This document shows, one piece after another, positions 44,324-54,242 of a stretch of DNA of 64,000 nt (the first letter of the stretch is position 1; every line of letters begins with the position of its first letter). Both the position numbers and the translations under genes were made by a program. The stretch is from Salinarimonas sp. (GTDB taxonomy: Bacteria; Pseudomonadota; Alphaproteobacteria; Rhizobiales; Beijerinckiaceae): contig NZ_CP157794.1 in NCBI RefSeq assembly GCF_040111675.1, positions 2,501,501-2,565,500 on the forward strand, read 5' to 3'. The notes below the pieces were generated by a model. That model searched no databases and was not told the DNA's origin. It worked only from the letters and a program-made list of their open reading frames with translations.

Positions 44324-45181
44324 TCACCGCGCGCCCCCCTCCCCTCGCATCCGCGCGGCGAACGCGGCGCCGTCCCTGCGCCCCAGCTCGTAGGCGAAGG
44401 CGATCATCCGCGGCTTCGTCACGTCGAACTGGCTCACCGCGATCGGCTCGGAGGGCTGGAGATAGGTGCGGTTGGCCACCTCCGGCAGGCGGGCGTAGCG
44501 GCGGGTGAGGAGGACGAGGGTCGCTCGGCCCTCGGCCTCGAAGGGCAGGAGCGGGTCCACCGGCACGTTGTCGACGAGGCCGCCGTCGAGGGCGGGCGCG
44601 CCGGCGACGGCGCCGACGGGGGTGATCGGCGGCACGCTGGCGCTGGCGAGCAGCGCCGCGACCAGCGCCTCGGGAGTGTCGAGGTCGCGCAGGCGGACGT
44701 ACTCGCCGCGAAAGCCGAGGGCGCGGCCCCCGCGGGGGTGCATCGGCTTCAGGAGCGCCTTCTCGAGCTGGTAGGCGAGGATGCCGACCGGCGCGGCGAG
44801 CGCCATCGGCAGCCAGCGCGGGCGCCGGGCGATGGAGATCAGCACGTCCGGCGCGTCCTCCGACTTCAGGCGGGCGAGCGCGTCCGTGTCGAGCACCTCG
44901 GTGAGGAGCTCGCGATACATGGCGGCGACGGGAAAGAGCGGCCCGCCCCGCCGGGCCGCCGCCCAGTCGAGGTTCGGCACGCCCTGCGAGCAGCCCTCCA
45001 CCACCATCCGGTGCACGCTCTCGCCGAAGCCGAGCATGGAATAGCAGGCGGCCCAGGCGCCGGCGCTGACGCCGGCCACGAGACGCGGGCGCAGGCCGAG
45101 CGCGGGCGCGGCCGCGTCCCAGAAGCCGCCCTGCCAGTAGCAGCGGTTCCCCCCGCCCGCGAAGGCGATCGCGTCGAACAT
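44324..45181 (-). CDS. Patatin-like phospholipase
   Basis: A 285-residue patatin-family lipid acyl hydrolase using a Ser-Asp dyad. Visible are FAGGGNRCYWQGG (oxyanion hole), GVSAG (Ser39) and DGGLVDN (catalytic Asp near residue 200). No signal peptide is present, so it is cytoplasmic. It follows marR by 17 bases on the same strand and is likely controlled by it. Lipid substrate is unknown. Confidence 0.9.
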   Translation of the reverse strand: MFDAIAFAGGGNRCYWQGGFWDAAAPALGLRPRLVAGVSAGAWAACYSMLGFGESVHRMVVEGCSQGVPNLDWAAARRGGPLFPVAAMYRELLTEVLDTDALARLKSEDAPDVLISIARRPRWLPMALAAPVGILAYQLEKALLKPMHPRGGRALGFRGEYVRLRDLDTPEALVAALLASASVPPITPVGAVAGAPALDGGLVDNVPVDPLLPFEAEGRATLVLLTRRYARLPEVANRTYLQPSEPIAVSQFDVTKPRMIAFAYELGRRDGAAFAARMRGEGGAR

Positions 45182-45198
45182 GGGCGGCGCGCGCTCCC

Positions 45199-45672
45199 TC
45201 AGACGGTCTCGCGCACGACGTCGCGCCAGGCGCGCAGGATGCGGTCGAGCTCGCCGACGTCTTCCGAAGGCAGCCGGCCGAGCGTGCGCGCCACGAAGGC
45301 GCGCTGGGCCGCGATGCCGGCCTGCGCCTGCTCCGCGCCGTGGCGGGTGAGATGCAGCGCGTGCGAGCGCCGGTCCCCGGGGATCGCCCGGCGCTCGACG
45401 AGGCCCGCCTCGACCAGCCGGTCGATCAGCCCCGAGACGTTTCCCTTGGTGACGTAGAGGCGCTGCGCCAGCTCTCCCTGCGTGATGCCCTCGCGCTCGG
45501 TAAGCGTCGAGAGCACGTCGAACTGGGGGATCGAGAGCCCGAGCCCGCGCAATTCGGCGGCGATGCCGTTCGAGAGGCGCTGCTGCAGGCGCACGAAACG
45601 CAGCCAGACCCGCACCGTCTCCGGCGTGTCGGGCGCGGCCGAGGCGGGGCGAAGGCGGTCTGTCCGGGTCAT
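45199..45672 (-). CDS. MarR-family transcriptional regulator
   Basis: A 157-residue winged-helix regulator. The recognition region is REGITQGELAQRLYVTKGNV then SGLIDRLVEAGLVERRAIPG. It has no ribosome site; a strong promoter ends only six bases before its ATG, implying a leaderless mRNA. The patatin gene follows in the same transcript. It probably represses its own promoter. Confidence 0.9.
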   Translation of the reverse strand: MTRTDRLRPASAAPDTPETVRVWLRFVRLQQRLSNGIAAELRGLGLSIPQFDVLSTLTEREGITQGELAQRLYVTKGNVSGLIDRLVEAGLVERRAIPGDRRSHALHLTRHGAEQAQAGIAAQRAFVARTLGRLPSEDVGELDRILRAWRDVVRETV

Positions 45673-45678
45673 GCGAGG

Positions 45679-45707
45679 TTATTACGCGCCGCGATGGTTC
45701 AGGTCAA
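45679..45707 (-). promoter_or_regulatory. Sigma-70-type promoter of the marR-patatin operon
   Basis: TTGACC and TAATAA are separated by exactly 17 bases. The -10 ends six bases from the marR ATG. An inverted motif GGTTTTGACCTGAACC overlaps the -35 (outer GGTT/AACC) and is a candidate autoregulatory operator. Confidence 0.65.
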
Positions 45708-45727
45708 AACCGTTTCGGAAGCCGCCC

Positions 45728-46485
45728 TCAGCTCTTGAGCCGCCACCCCGTCCTGAAGATCCAGGTGACGATGGCGAGGCAGACGAGCATGAACAAAGCC
45801 GTCATGGCGAGACTGATCGCCGGGCTCACGTCGGCGACGCCGTAGAAGCTCCAGCGGAAGCCGCTGACGAGGTAGAGCACGGGGTTGAACAAGGCGACCG
45901 TGTCCCAGGGCTCGGGCAGCATCGTGATCGAGTAGAACGTGCCGCCGAGGAAGGCGAGCGGGGTCACCACCATGAGCGGGATCAGCTGCAGGCGCTGGAA
46001 ACTGTCCGCCCAGATGCCGATGATGAAGCCGAACAGGCTGAAGGCCGTGCAGGTGAGCACGAGGAAGGCCGCCGTCCAGAGCGGGTTAACGATCGTGTAG
46101 TCGACGAAAATCCGCGCGGTGGCGAGGATCAGGACGCCGACCAGCACCGATTTCGTCGCCGCCGCGCCGACGTATCCGATCACCGTCTCCACCGCAGAGA
46201 CCGGGGCGGAGAGCAGCTCGTAGATCGTGCCCTGGAACTTCGGCAGGTAGATGCCGAAGGAGGAGTTCGTCAGGCTCTCGGTGATGACGGTGAGCATGAT
46301 CAGCCCGGGCACGATGAAGGCGCCGTAGGCGATGCCCTCCACCGTGTCGATGCGCGAGCCGATGGCCGAGCCGAAGACGATGAAGTAGAGCGACGTCGAG
46401 AGCACGGGCGCCACGGCGCTCTGCATCAGGGTTCGCCGGAAGCGGTTCATCTCGAAGAGATAGATCGCGCGGATGCCGTTGAGAT

Positions 46486-46489
<4 letters not shown>
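45728..46489 (-). CDS. ABC-2 type exporter, permease subunit
   Basis: A 253-residue inner-membrane protein with about six transmembrane helices, of the ABC-2 family (NodJ/DrrB/YadH-like). Typical features are FVVPGLIM-like [20 protein letters not shown] and [31 protein letters not shown]. Its ATG overlaps the ATPase stop by four bases. Substrate is unknown; such pairs export drugs, lipids or polysaccharides. Confidence 0.92.
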
Positions 46490-47457
<968 letters not shown>

Positions 47458-47886
47458 GAAATCTCCTCGCTCCACGCAGCGATGTGGACGCGTCCGCGCC
47501 GTTCGTCCAGGGGGACGAGGCGCCGCGCGGTTCGAGCCGTGATGTACGCATACGTTGCGCCGCCGCCACCGGAGCATCCGGGAAAAGCCGGATACGACCT
47601 GGCCACGGCTGCACCTCGCGACGACGAAACTCGAAAAGCGGCTTTTCATCAGAGGCTTGGGTGTCTTTTGCCCATTTTACGGCCAGGCGCTGCCGCGATG
47701 ATGGACTTGCGTGCGGCTTGTGCACAATTGAGCGCATCCGTACGCTGCGATGGATCGTCGGCCCCACGCCGAGCGCCGCCGAGGGCGGCCCGCCCCGCCG
47801 ACGATGTTCGTCTTCGACCGTTCAGGAGGCGTCTCACGCGGCCCGCACGCCGCCGCCCGTCGCGAAAACCAGAGGAGAACACGACA
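47458..47886. promoter_or_regulatory. Divergent control region, ABC exporter / tct operon
   Basis: A 429-base gap with outward-facing genes on both sides and no gene of its own. It contains a perfect 10-bp palindrome TTGTGCACAA at 47718-47727, about 160 bases before tctC, a candidate operator. A GAGGAG ribosome site for tctC lies at the right edge. No regulator gene for the transporter is adjacent. Confidence 0.45.
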
Positions 47887-48834
47887 ATGATGAAGCCCAT
47901 GCTCGCCGCCCTCGGCGCGACCGCTCTCGCCTTCGGCCCCGGCGCCGCGGCGGCGCAGGACTATCCGGAGCGTCCGGTCGAGTTCATCGTGCCCTGGGGT
48001 CCCGGCGGCGGCAGCGACACGCTGATGCGCATCGTGGCGAACCATGCGGAAGAGCATTTCGGCCAGCCGCTCGCCGTCATCAACATGCCCGGCGTCGGCG
48101 GCACGGTCGGCCTCGTCGAGCTCAGCCGCCGCGACGCGGACGGCTACACCATCTCCCAGATCCACGAGGGCCTTCTCGTCGCGAGCAAGACCGGGCTCAC
48201 CGACCTCAACTGGGACTCCTTCGAGCCGGTCGCGCTGATGACCTCCTCGCCCCAGTATTTCGTCGTCAACGCCGACAGCCCTTGGCAGACCTTCGAGGAG
48301 TTCGCCGCCTACGTGAAGGAGAATCCCGGCGAGGTGCGCGTGGGCGTCACGCTCGGCGGCGTGCCGCACCTGCACGCGGCGATGATCGAGGAGGCCGCCG
48401 GCATCGAGTTCTCCTATGTCGGCTACGAGGGCACGGGCGAGCGCATCCGGGCGCTGGTCGGCGGGAATCTCGACGCCGCCATCGGCGACGTCTCGTCCTC
48501 GCTCCAGTTCGTCGAGAACGGCGACCTGCGCTTCCTCGCCACCGGCGCCGGCGAGCGCCTGTCGCAGACGCCCGACGTGCCCACCTTCAAGGAGCTCGGC
48601 CACGACCTCGAGCTGACCATCACCCGCGGCATCGTCATGCCGAAGGGCTCGCCCCAGGAGGCCATCGACACGCTCGAGGCCGCGCTGGAGCAGACGGCGC
48701 AGGACGAGGAGTTCGTCCAGCAGATCAACAATGCCGGCGCCGAGGTCGATTTCCGCGCCGAGGAGGCCTACGAGGGCTACCTCGAGAACCTCGACGCGAC
48801 GATCCTGCGCCTCGTCTCGCGCCTCGAAGGCTGA
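47887..48834 (+). CDS. tctC: Tripartite tricarboxylate transporter substrate-binding protein (TctC/Bug)
   Basis: A 315-residue periplasmic binding protein of the Bug family. A signal peptide is clear (MMKPMLAALGATALAFGPGA then AAAQ). Family marks are YPERPVEFIVPWGPGGGSDT and the GVGGTVGLVEL loop. It binds carboxylates or amino acids for the TctAB pump; the ligand is not known. GAGGAG precedes the start. tctB follows two bases later. Confidence 0.92.
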   Translation: MMKPMLAALGATALAFGPGAAAAQDYPERPVEFIVPWGPGGGSDTLMRIVANHAEEHFGQPLAVINMPGVGGTVGLVELSRRDADGYTISQIHEGLLVASKTGLTDLNWDSFEPVALMTSSPQYFVVNADSPWQTFEEFAAYVKENPGEVRVGVTLGGVPHLHAAMIEEAAGIEFSYVGYEGTGERIRALVGGNLDAAIGDVSSSLQFVENGDLRFLATGAGERLSQTPDVPTFKELGHDLELTITRGIVMPKGSPQEAIDTLEAALEQTAQDEEFVQQINNAGAEVDFRAEEAYEGYLENLDATILRLVSRLEG

Positions 48835-48836
48835 TC

Positions 48837-49412
48837 ATGCCGACGGTTCCCACTCCCGATCGCAACGAGGGCGGCGTGGCGACGCCCGCCCTCGCCACAG
48901 AGGTCGCGCGGCTCGTGTCGTATCTCGCGATCGTCGCGGTCGCGGCCGTGCTGTTCGTCGATGCGGGCGCCCTGCCCTCCTCGCGGTGGGAGCCGCTCGG
49001 CGCGGGCGCCTTCCCGCGCCTCGTCATGGGTCTTCTCGTCGTCCTCGGCCTGATCGCCGCGGTCGACGGGGTGGTGCGAATCGCGCGCGAGCGCCGGCGA
49101 CGGGCCGCGTCCGGCGAGGCCACGGCCTCGTTCGGCGCGACCGTCGGCGGCTTCCTCGTGCGGCGCCGGCTGGTGATCGGCGCCTTCGCCGCCTTCGGCG
49201 TCTATCTCGGCGTCCTGCGCACGCTCGGCTTCGAGATCGCGACCTTCCTCTTCCTCGTCGTCGTGATGGCGCTCGTCGCGCCGCGCGAGAAGCGCGGCGC
49301 GAAGGGTCTCGCGCTCATGGTGGTCGTGGCGCTCGTCTTCTCCTTCGGGCTCGATTTCCTGTTCGATCGGGTCTTCAACGTGTTCCTGCCCCGCGGGCGG
49401 ATCCTGGGCTGA
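48837..49412 (+). CDS. tctB: Tripartite tricarboxylate transporter small membrane subunit (TctB)
   Basis: A 191-residue protein with about four transmembrane helices, in the tctC-tctB-tctA order typical of this family. The hydrophobic segments are around residues 28-45, 58-75, 110-130 and 148-165. Sequence is poorly conserved in this family, so the call rests strongly on context. Confidence 0.88.
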   Translation: MPTVPTPDRNEGGVATPALATEVARLVSYLAIVAVAAVLFVDAGALPSSRWEPLGAGAFPRLVMGLLVVLGLIAAVDGVVRIARERRRRAASGEATASFGATVGGFLVRRRLVIGAFAAFGVYLGVLRTLGFEIATFLFLVVVMALVAPREKRGAKGLALMVVVALVFSFGLDFLFDRVFNVFLPRGRILG

Positions 49413-49425
49413 CGGGAGGGATCGC

Positions 49426-50955
49426 ATGTTCGAGGCCTTCCTCGCCGGCGCGGCGCAGATCTTCGCGATCGACACGCTGATCTACATGACGATCGGCTCG
49501 CTCGCCGGCATCGTCGCCGCCGCCATTCCGGGCTTCACGATCACCATGGCGATCGTGCTGACCCTGCCGCTCACCTTCGCCATGCCGCCGCTGCAGGGCA
49601 TCGCGGTGATGCTCGCCGTCTATGTGGGCGGCTATACGGGCGGGCTGATCTCCGCGGCGCTGCTCGGCATCCCCGGCACGCCCTCCTCGGTCGCGACCAC
49701 CTTCGACGCCTTCCCGATGGCGCGGCGCGGCCAGGCGGGTCGCGCGCTCAGCCTCGGGATCTGGGCCTCGTTCTTCGGCACGCTGATCTCGACGGTCGTA
49801 CTCATCCTGGCCGCGCCGCCCCTCGCGCTCGTCGCGGTGAAGCTCGGGCCGTGGGAGTATTTCGCGCTCATCGTCTTCGCGCTGACCATCGTCGCGAGCC
49901 TCGTCGGCAAGTCCCTGGTCCGTGGCCTGATCGCCGGCGTGATCGGGCTCGCGATCGCCACCGTCGGCCCGGACCCGATGATGGGCCGCCCGCGCTTCAC
50001 CTACGAGGTGGAGATGCTGATGGCAGGCTTCCCCTTCCTCGTCGTCCTCATCGGCGTCTTCGCCATCAGCCAGCTGATGTCGGAGGTCGAGGACGCCCAC
50101 CGGGCGCGCTCCCCGGCGGGCCTGATCCCGAAGACGGTCGATTTCGAGACGCGATCGGTGCTCAAGGAGGTGCTGACGCGGCCCCTCAACCTGATCCGCT
50201 CCTCGCTGATCGGCGTCTTCGTCGGCGCGCTGCCCGGGGCCGGCGGCTCGATCGCGAACCTGCTCGCCTACGACCAGGCGCGGCGCGCCTCGAAGACGCC
50301 GGAGAAGTTCGGCACCGGCCACGCCGACGGCGTCGTCGCCTCGGAGGCGGGCAATTCCGCGACGGCCGGCGGCGGGCTGATCCCGCTGATCGCGCTCGGC
50401 ATCCCGGGCTCGGCGGTGGACGCCATCCTGATGGCGTCGCTGATGGTGCACGGCATCAGCGTCGGCCCCCGGCTGATCATGGACAACGCCGACCTGGTCT
50501 ACGGCATGTTCGTCGCCATGGTCGTGTCGAGCCTGATCATGGCGCTGATGTGCGTCGCCACCATGCGCTACTTCCTGCGCGTGACGGAGGCGCCGACCCA
50601 TCTCGTGGTGCCGGTCGTGATCGTCTGCTGCGTCGTCGGCTCGTTCGCTCTCAACAATCGGATGACCGACGTTTACCTCCTGGGCTTCATCGGTCTCGCG
50701 GGCTATCTGTTGCGCAGCCTCGACTACCCGCTGGCGCCCCTGGTGCTCGGCGTGATCCTCGGGCCGATCGCGGAAACGAACCTGAGGCGGGCGCTGATGA
50801 CCGATCCCGAGTGGACGACCTTCTTCACCCGCCCGATCTCGCTGCTTCTGCTCGTGGCGGCGCTCGCCTCGATCCTGTTCTCGGTGCGCGCGCACGCGCG
50901 GCTCGCCCGAAAGACCGGGATCGGCGGGACGACGCAGGAACAACAAGGACAATGA
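49426..50955 (+). CDS. tctA: Tripartite tricarboxylate transporter large permease (TctA)
   Basis: A 509-residue multi-spanning secondary transporter. The two inverted-repeat signatures are visible: GIVAAAIPGFTITMAI near residue 25 and VGALPGAGGSIANLLAYDQA near 267. GIPGTPSSVAT near 83 is also conserved. GGAGG lies before the ATG. The stop overlaps the GGT gene by four bases. Confidence 0.95.
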   Translation: MFEAFLAGAAQIFAIDTLIYMTIGSLAGIVAAAIPGFTITMAIVLTLPLTFAMPPLQGIAVMLAVYVGGYTGGLISAALLGIPGTPSSVATTFDAFPMARRGQAGRALSLGIWASFFGTLISTVVLILAAPPLALVAVKLGPWEYFALIVFALTIVASLVGKSLVRGLIAGVIGLAIATVGPDPMMGRPRFTYEVEMLMAGFPFLVVLIGVFAISQLMSEVEDAHRARSPAGLIPKTVDFETRSVLKEVLTRPLNLIRSSLIGVFVGALPGAGGSIANLLAYDQARRASKTPEKFGTGHADGVVASEAGNSATAGGGLIPLIALGIPGSAVDAILMASLMVHGISVGPRLIMDNADLVYGMFVAMVVSSLIMALMCVATMRYFLRVTEAPTHLVVPVVIVCCVVGSFALNNRMTDVYLLGFIGLAGYLLRSLDYPLAPLVLGVILGPIAETNLRRALMTDPEWTTFFTRPISLLLLVAALASILFSVRAHARLARKTGIGGTTQEQQGQ

Positions 50956-52544
50956 CAGTGGACTATCGCTCCGCCGCTCTCTACCCCTCGCGCCGCTCTC
51001 CGGTGATGGCGCGCAACGTCGTCGCGACCTCCCAGCCGCTCGCGGCGCAGGCCGGCCTCGCCATGCTGGCCAAGGGCGGCAACGCCGTCGATGCGGCGCT
51101 CGCGACCGCGATCGCGCTCACCGTGCTGGAGCCGACCGGCAACGGCGTCGGCTCCGACGCCTTCTGCATCCTCTGGGACGGGCGGGAGCTGCACGGGCTC
51201 AACGCCTCCGGCCGCTCGCCCGCCGCCTGGACGCCGGATCGCTTTCCGAACGGCATGCCCGAGCGCGGCTGGGAGAGCGTCACCGTGCCCGGCGCCGTCT
51301 CGGCCTGGGTCGACCTCTCGAGCCGTTTCGGCAAGCTGCCCTTCGACGCCCTGTTCGAGCCGGCGCTTCGCTACGCCCGCGACGGCTTCCTGCTGACGCC
51401 GGTGATCGGCGCGCTGTGGGCGCGCGGCGCGAAGGTCCTGAAGGACCAGCCGGGCTTCGCCGAGGCCTTCATGCCGGGCGGCCGCGCGCCGCAGGCGGGG
51501 GAGCTCGTCCGGCGCCCCGACATCGCCCGCTCCCTCGCGCTCATCGCCGAGACCCGGGGCGAGGCCTTCTATCGCGGCGTGCTGGCGCAGGAGATCGCCG
51601 CCTTCGCCCGCGCCAACGGCGCGGTGCTGACGGAAGACGATCTCGCCGCACACGAGAACGATTGGTGCGGCACGGTCTCCTCGACCTACGGCGACGTCGC
51701 GCTGCACGAGATCCCGCCGAACGGCCAGGGCATCGCCGCCTGCATGGCGCTCGGCATGATCAAGCATCTGCGGCTCGAGCGCTTCGCGCCGGACAGCATC
51801 GAGGCGATCCATCTCGAGATCGAGGCGATGAAGCTCGCGCTCGCCGACGCGGAGGCCTATGTCGCCGACCCGGCCGCGATGACGGACGTCACCGCCGCCC
51901 ATCTCCTCGACGAGGGCTATCTCGAGAGCCGCGCCCGGCTCGTCGACGAGGGGCGCGCGCAGGATTTCGGCGCCGGCGCGCCGAAGGCCGGCGGGACGGT
52001 CTACCTCACCGCCGCCGACGAGAGCGGGATGATGGTCTCCTTCATCCAGTCGAACTATGCCGGCTTCGGCTCGGGCGTCGTCGTGCCGAACACCGGCATC
52101 GCGCTGCAGAACCGCGGGCTCGGCTTCGTCACGACGCCGGGGCATCCGAACCGGGTCGGGCCACGCAAGCGCCCGTTCCACACCATCATCCCCGGCTTCC
52201 TGACGAAGGGGGGCGCGCCGCTGATGAGCTTCGGCGTGATGGGCGGGCCGATGCAGGCGCAGGGGCACCTGCAGATGGTGCTGCGCACCCAGGTCTGGAG
52301 CCAGGACCCGCAGACCGCCGCCGACGCGCCGCGCTGGCGGGTGACGCGAGGCCTCGGCGTCGCCGTGGAGGACTTCGCCGGCGAGAGCGTCATCGAGGGC
52401 CTGCGCGCCCGCGGCCACGACGTCACGGTCGAGGCGCCCGACGCCAGCTTCGGCTTCGGCGGCGCGCAGCTCGTCGCCAAGGTGGACGGCGGCTACGTCG
52501 CAGGGTCGGACCCCCGCAAGGACGGTGCGGCCGTCGGGTACTGA
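50952..52544 (+). CDS. Gamma-glutamyltransferase family protein (YwrD-like, cytoplasmic)
   Basis: A 530-residue Ntn-hydrolase of the GGT family, whose members cleave gamma-glutamyl bonds after self-processing. There is no signal peptide, so it should be cytoplasmic like YwrD. The probable processing/catalytic Thr is in GGTVYLTAADESGMMVSF; SNYAGFGSGVVVPNTGI and the later GPRKRPFHTIIPGF are conserved. The start codon overlaps tctA (ATGA), so it is translated with the transporter. The substrate is probably a gamma-glutamyl or related compound brought in by TctCBA (inference). Confidence 0.9.
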   Translation: MTVDYRSAALYPSRRSPVMARNVVATSQPLAAQAGLAMLAKGGNAVDAALATAIALTVLEPTGNGVGSDAFCILWDGRELHGLNASGRSPAAWTPDRFPNGMPERGWESVTVPGAVSAWVDLSSRFGKLPFDALFEPALRYARDGFLLTPVIGALWARGAKVLKDQPGFAEAFMPGGRAPQAGELVRRPDIARSLALIAETRGEAFYRGVLAQEIAAFARANGAVLTEDDLAAHENDWCGTVSSTYGDVALHEIPPNGQGIAACMALGMIKHLRLERFAPDSIEAIHLEIEAMKLALADAEAYVADPAAMTDVTAAHLLDEGYLESRARLVDEGRAQDFGAGAPKAGGTVYLTAADESGMMVSFIQSNYAGFGSGVVVPNTGIALQNRGLGFVTTPGHPNRVGPRKRPFHTIIPGFLTKGGAPLMSFGVMGGPMQAQGHLQMVLRTQVWSQDPQTAADAPRWRVTRGLGVAVEDFAGESVIEGLRARGHDVTVEAPDASFGFGGAQLVAKVDGGYVAGSDPRKDGAAVGY

Positions 52545-52560
52545 GGCGCGCGACGACGGC

Positions 52561-53370
52561 TCACCCGACGAAGGCGCGCTCCACCACGAAATGGGCGGGC
52601 TTGGCGTTCGAGCCCTCCTCCAGGCCCGCCGCCGTGCAGAGCGCGCGGCAATCCTTCGTCATCTCGATCGAGCCGCAGATCATCACCCGGTCCGTCTCGG
52701 GGTCGAGCGGCTTCACGCCGAGATCGGCGAAGAGGCGGCCGGTCTCGATCGCCTCGGTGATGCGGAAGGTGCGCGCATAAGGCTCGCGGGTCACGGTGGT
52801 GTAGAAGGTCAGACGGGGCGCGGCGATCTCGCCGACCAGCGGATCCTCGACGAGCGCCCGCACCGTGTTCTCGCCGTAGGCGAGCTCGGCCACGCGGCGG
52901 CAGGTCTGGGTGAGGATCACCTCGTCGAACTTCTCGTAGGTCTCGGGATCGCGGATCAGGCTCGCGAAGGGCGCGATGCCGGTGCCGGTGGAGAGCATGT
53001 AGAGGCGCTTGCCGGGCGCGAGCGCGTCGAGCACGAGGGTGCCGGTGGGCTTCTTCTTGATCAGGATCTCGTCACCCTCGGCGATGCGCTGAAGCCGCTC
53101 GGTGAGCGGGCCGCCGGGGACCTTGATCGAGAAGAACTCGAGCTCGTCGTCCCAGCTCGGGCTCGCGATCGAGTAGGCGCGGAAGACCGGCCGCTCGCCG
53201 CCGGGCAGCCCGATCATGACGAATTCGCCGGAGCGGAAGCGCAACGAGGCGGGACGGGTGGTGCGGAAGCGGAAGAGGCGGTCGGTATAGTGCTCGACCA
53301 GCGTGACGCGCTCCACGTGGCAGTCGACGGGCGGGGCTGCGATCGCGCCCGGGGCGGCGGTGTCCGACAT
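52561..53370 (-). CDS. fpr: Ferredoxin/flavodoxin-NADP+ reductase
   Basis: A 269-residue class I bacterial FPR that passes electrons between NADPH and ferredoxin or flavodoxin. The FAD motif is RAYSIAS, the NADPH motif GTGIAPFASL, and the C-terminus ends VERAFVG, as in alphaproteobacterial FPR. AAGGGAAAAG lies before the ATG. It is 115 bases from phoB and probably separately transcribed. Confidence 0.94.
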   Translation of the reverse strand: MSDTAAPGAIAAPPVDCHVERVTLVEHYTDRLFRFRTTRPASLRFRSGEFVMIGLPGGERPVFRAYSIASPSWDDELEFFSIKVPGGPLTERLQRIAEGDEILIKKKPTGTLVLDALAPGKRLYMLSTGTGIAPFASLIRDPETYEKFDEVILTQTCRRVAELAYGENTVRALVEDPLVGEIAAPRLTFYTTVTREPYARTFRITEAIETGRLFADLGVKPLDPETDRVMICGSIEMTKDCRALCTAAGLEEGSNAKPAHFVVERAFVG

Positions 53371-53485
53371 CTTTTCCCTTTCGCGGAAGTGCTCGGCCTA
53401 CGGGCAGAGCCATACCACGACGGCGTTTCGCAGCGCAGCACGTAAGAAACCAGACCCGAAGGCGCAAACCAGGCTTGCGCGCAGC

Positions 53486-54220
53486 TCAATCCGTGCCGGT
53501 CGGTGCTCCGACGCCGCCGCCCTCGGACTTGGCGAAGGTCTCGTCGAAGGAATAGCCGGCGCCGCGTACGGTGCGGATCGGGTCGAGGGTGTCGCGGGTG
53601 TTGATCGCCTTGCGCAGGCGCCCGACATGGACGTCGACCGTCCGCTCGTCGATGTAGACGTCGTGCCCCCAAACGCCGTCGAGGAGCTGCTCGCGGGTGA
53701 AGACGCGGCCCGGGCTCTGCATCAGGAACTCGAGCAGGCGGAACTCGGTGGGGCCCAGATGCAGCTCCCGGCCGGCGCGGCGGACGCGATGCGTCTCGCG
53801 GTCGAGCTCGATGTCGCCGGCGGCGAGCAGGCTCGCGATATGGGCGGGCTTGGCGCGGCGCAGGAGCGCGCGCACCCGGGCGAGCAGCTCGGGCACGGAG
53901 AACGGCTTGACGATGTAGTCGTCCGCGCCGGTCGCGAGGCCGCGCACCCGGTCGCCCTCTTCTCCCCGCGCCGTGAGCATGATGACGGGAAGGCGCTCGG
54001 TCTCCGCGCGCGCGCGGATGCGCCGGCACAATTCGATGCCCGAGAGACCCGGCAGCATCCAGTCGAGCAGGACGAGGTCCGGCGCCTGCTCGCGCAGGCG
54101 CAGCTCCGCCTCGTCGCCGCGGGCGACCGTGTCGACCTTGTAGCCCTCGGCCTCCAGATTGTAGCGCAGGAGGAGCGTGAGGGGCTCCTCGTCCTCGACC
54201 ACCAGGATCCGCGTCGTCAT
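53486..54220 (-). CDS. phoB: Phosphate regulon response regulator PhoB
   Basis: A 244-residue OmpR-class regulator that activates phosphate-starvation genes by binding Pho boxes. The receiver has Asp53 (LLDWMLPG), Thr83 (MLTA) and Lys105 (YIVKPF). The C-terminal winged helix includes LGPTEFRLLEFLMQSPGRVF and VDVHVGRLRKAIN. It is the last gene of the pst operon, 22 bases after phoU. The kinase phoR is not next to it. Confidence 0.96.
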   Translation of the reverse strand: MTTRILVVEDEEPLTLLLRYNLEAEGYKVDTVARGDEAELRLREQAPDLVLLDWMLPGLSGIELCRRIRARAETERLPVIMLTARGEEGDRVRGLATGADDYIVKPFSVPELLARVRALLRRAKPAHIASLLAAGDIELDRETHRVRRAGRELHLGPTEFRLLEFLMQSPGRVFTREQLLDGVWGHDVYIDERTVDVHVGRLRKAINTRDTLDPIRTVRGAGYSFDETFAKSEGGGVGAPTGTD

Positions 54221-54242
54221 GTCCGCGTCGCTCCGCGCTCCC

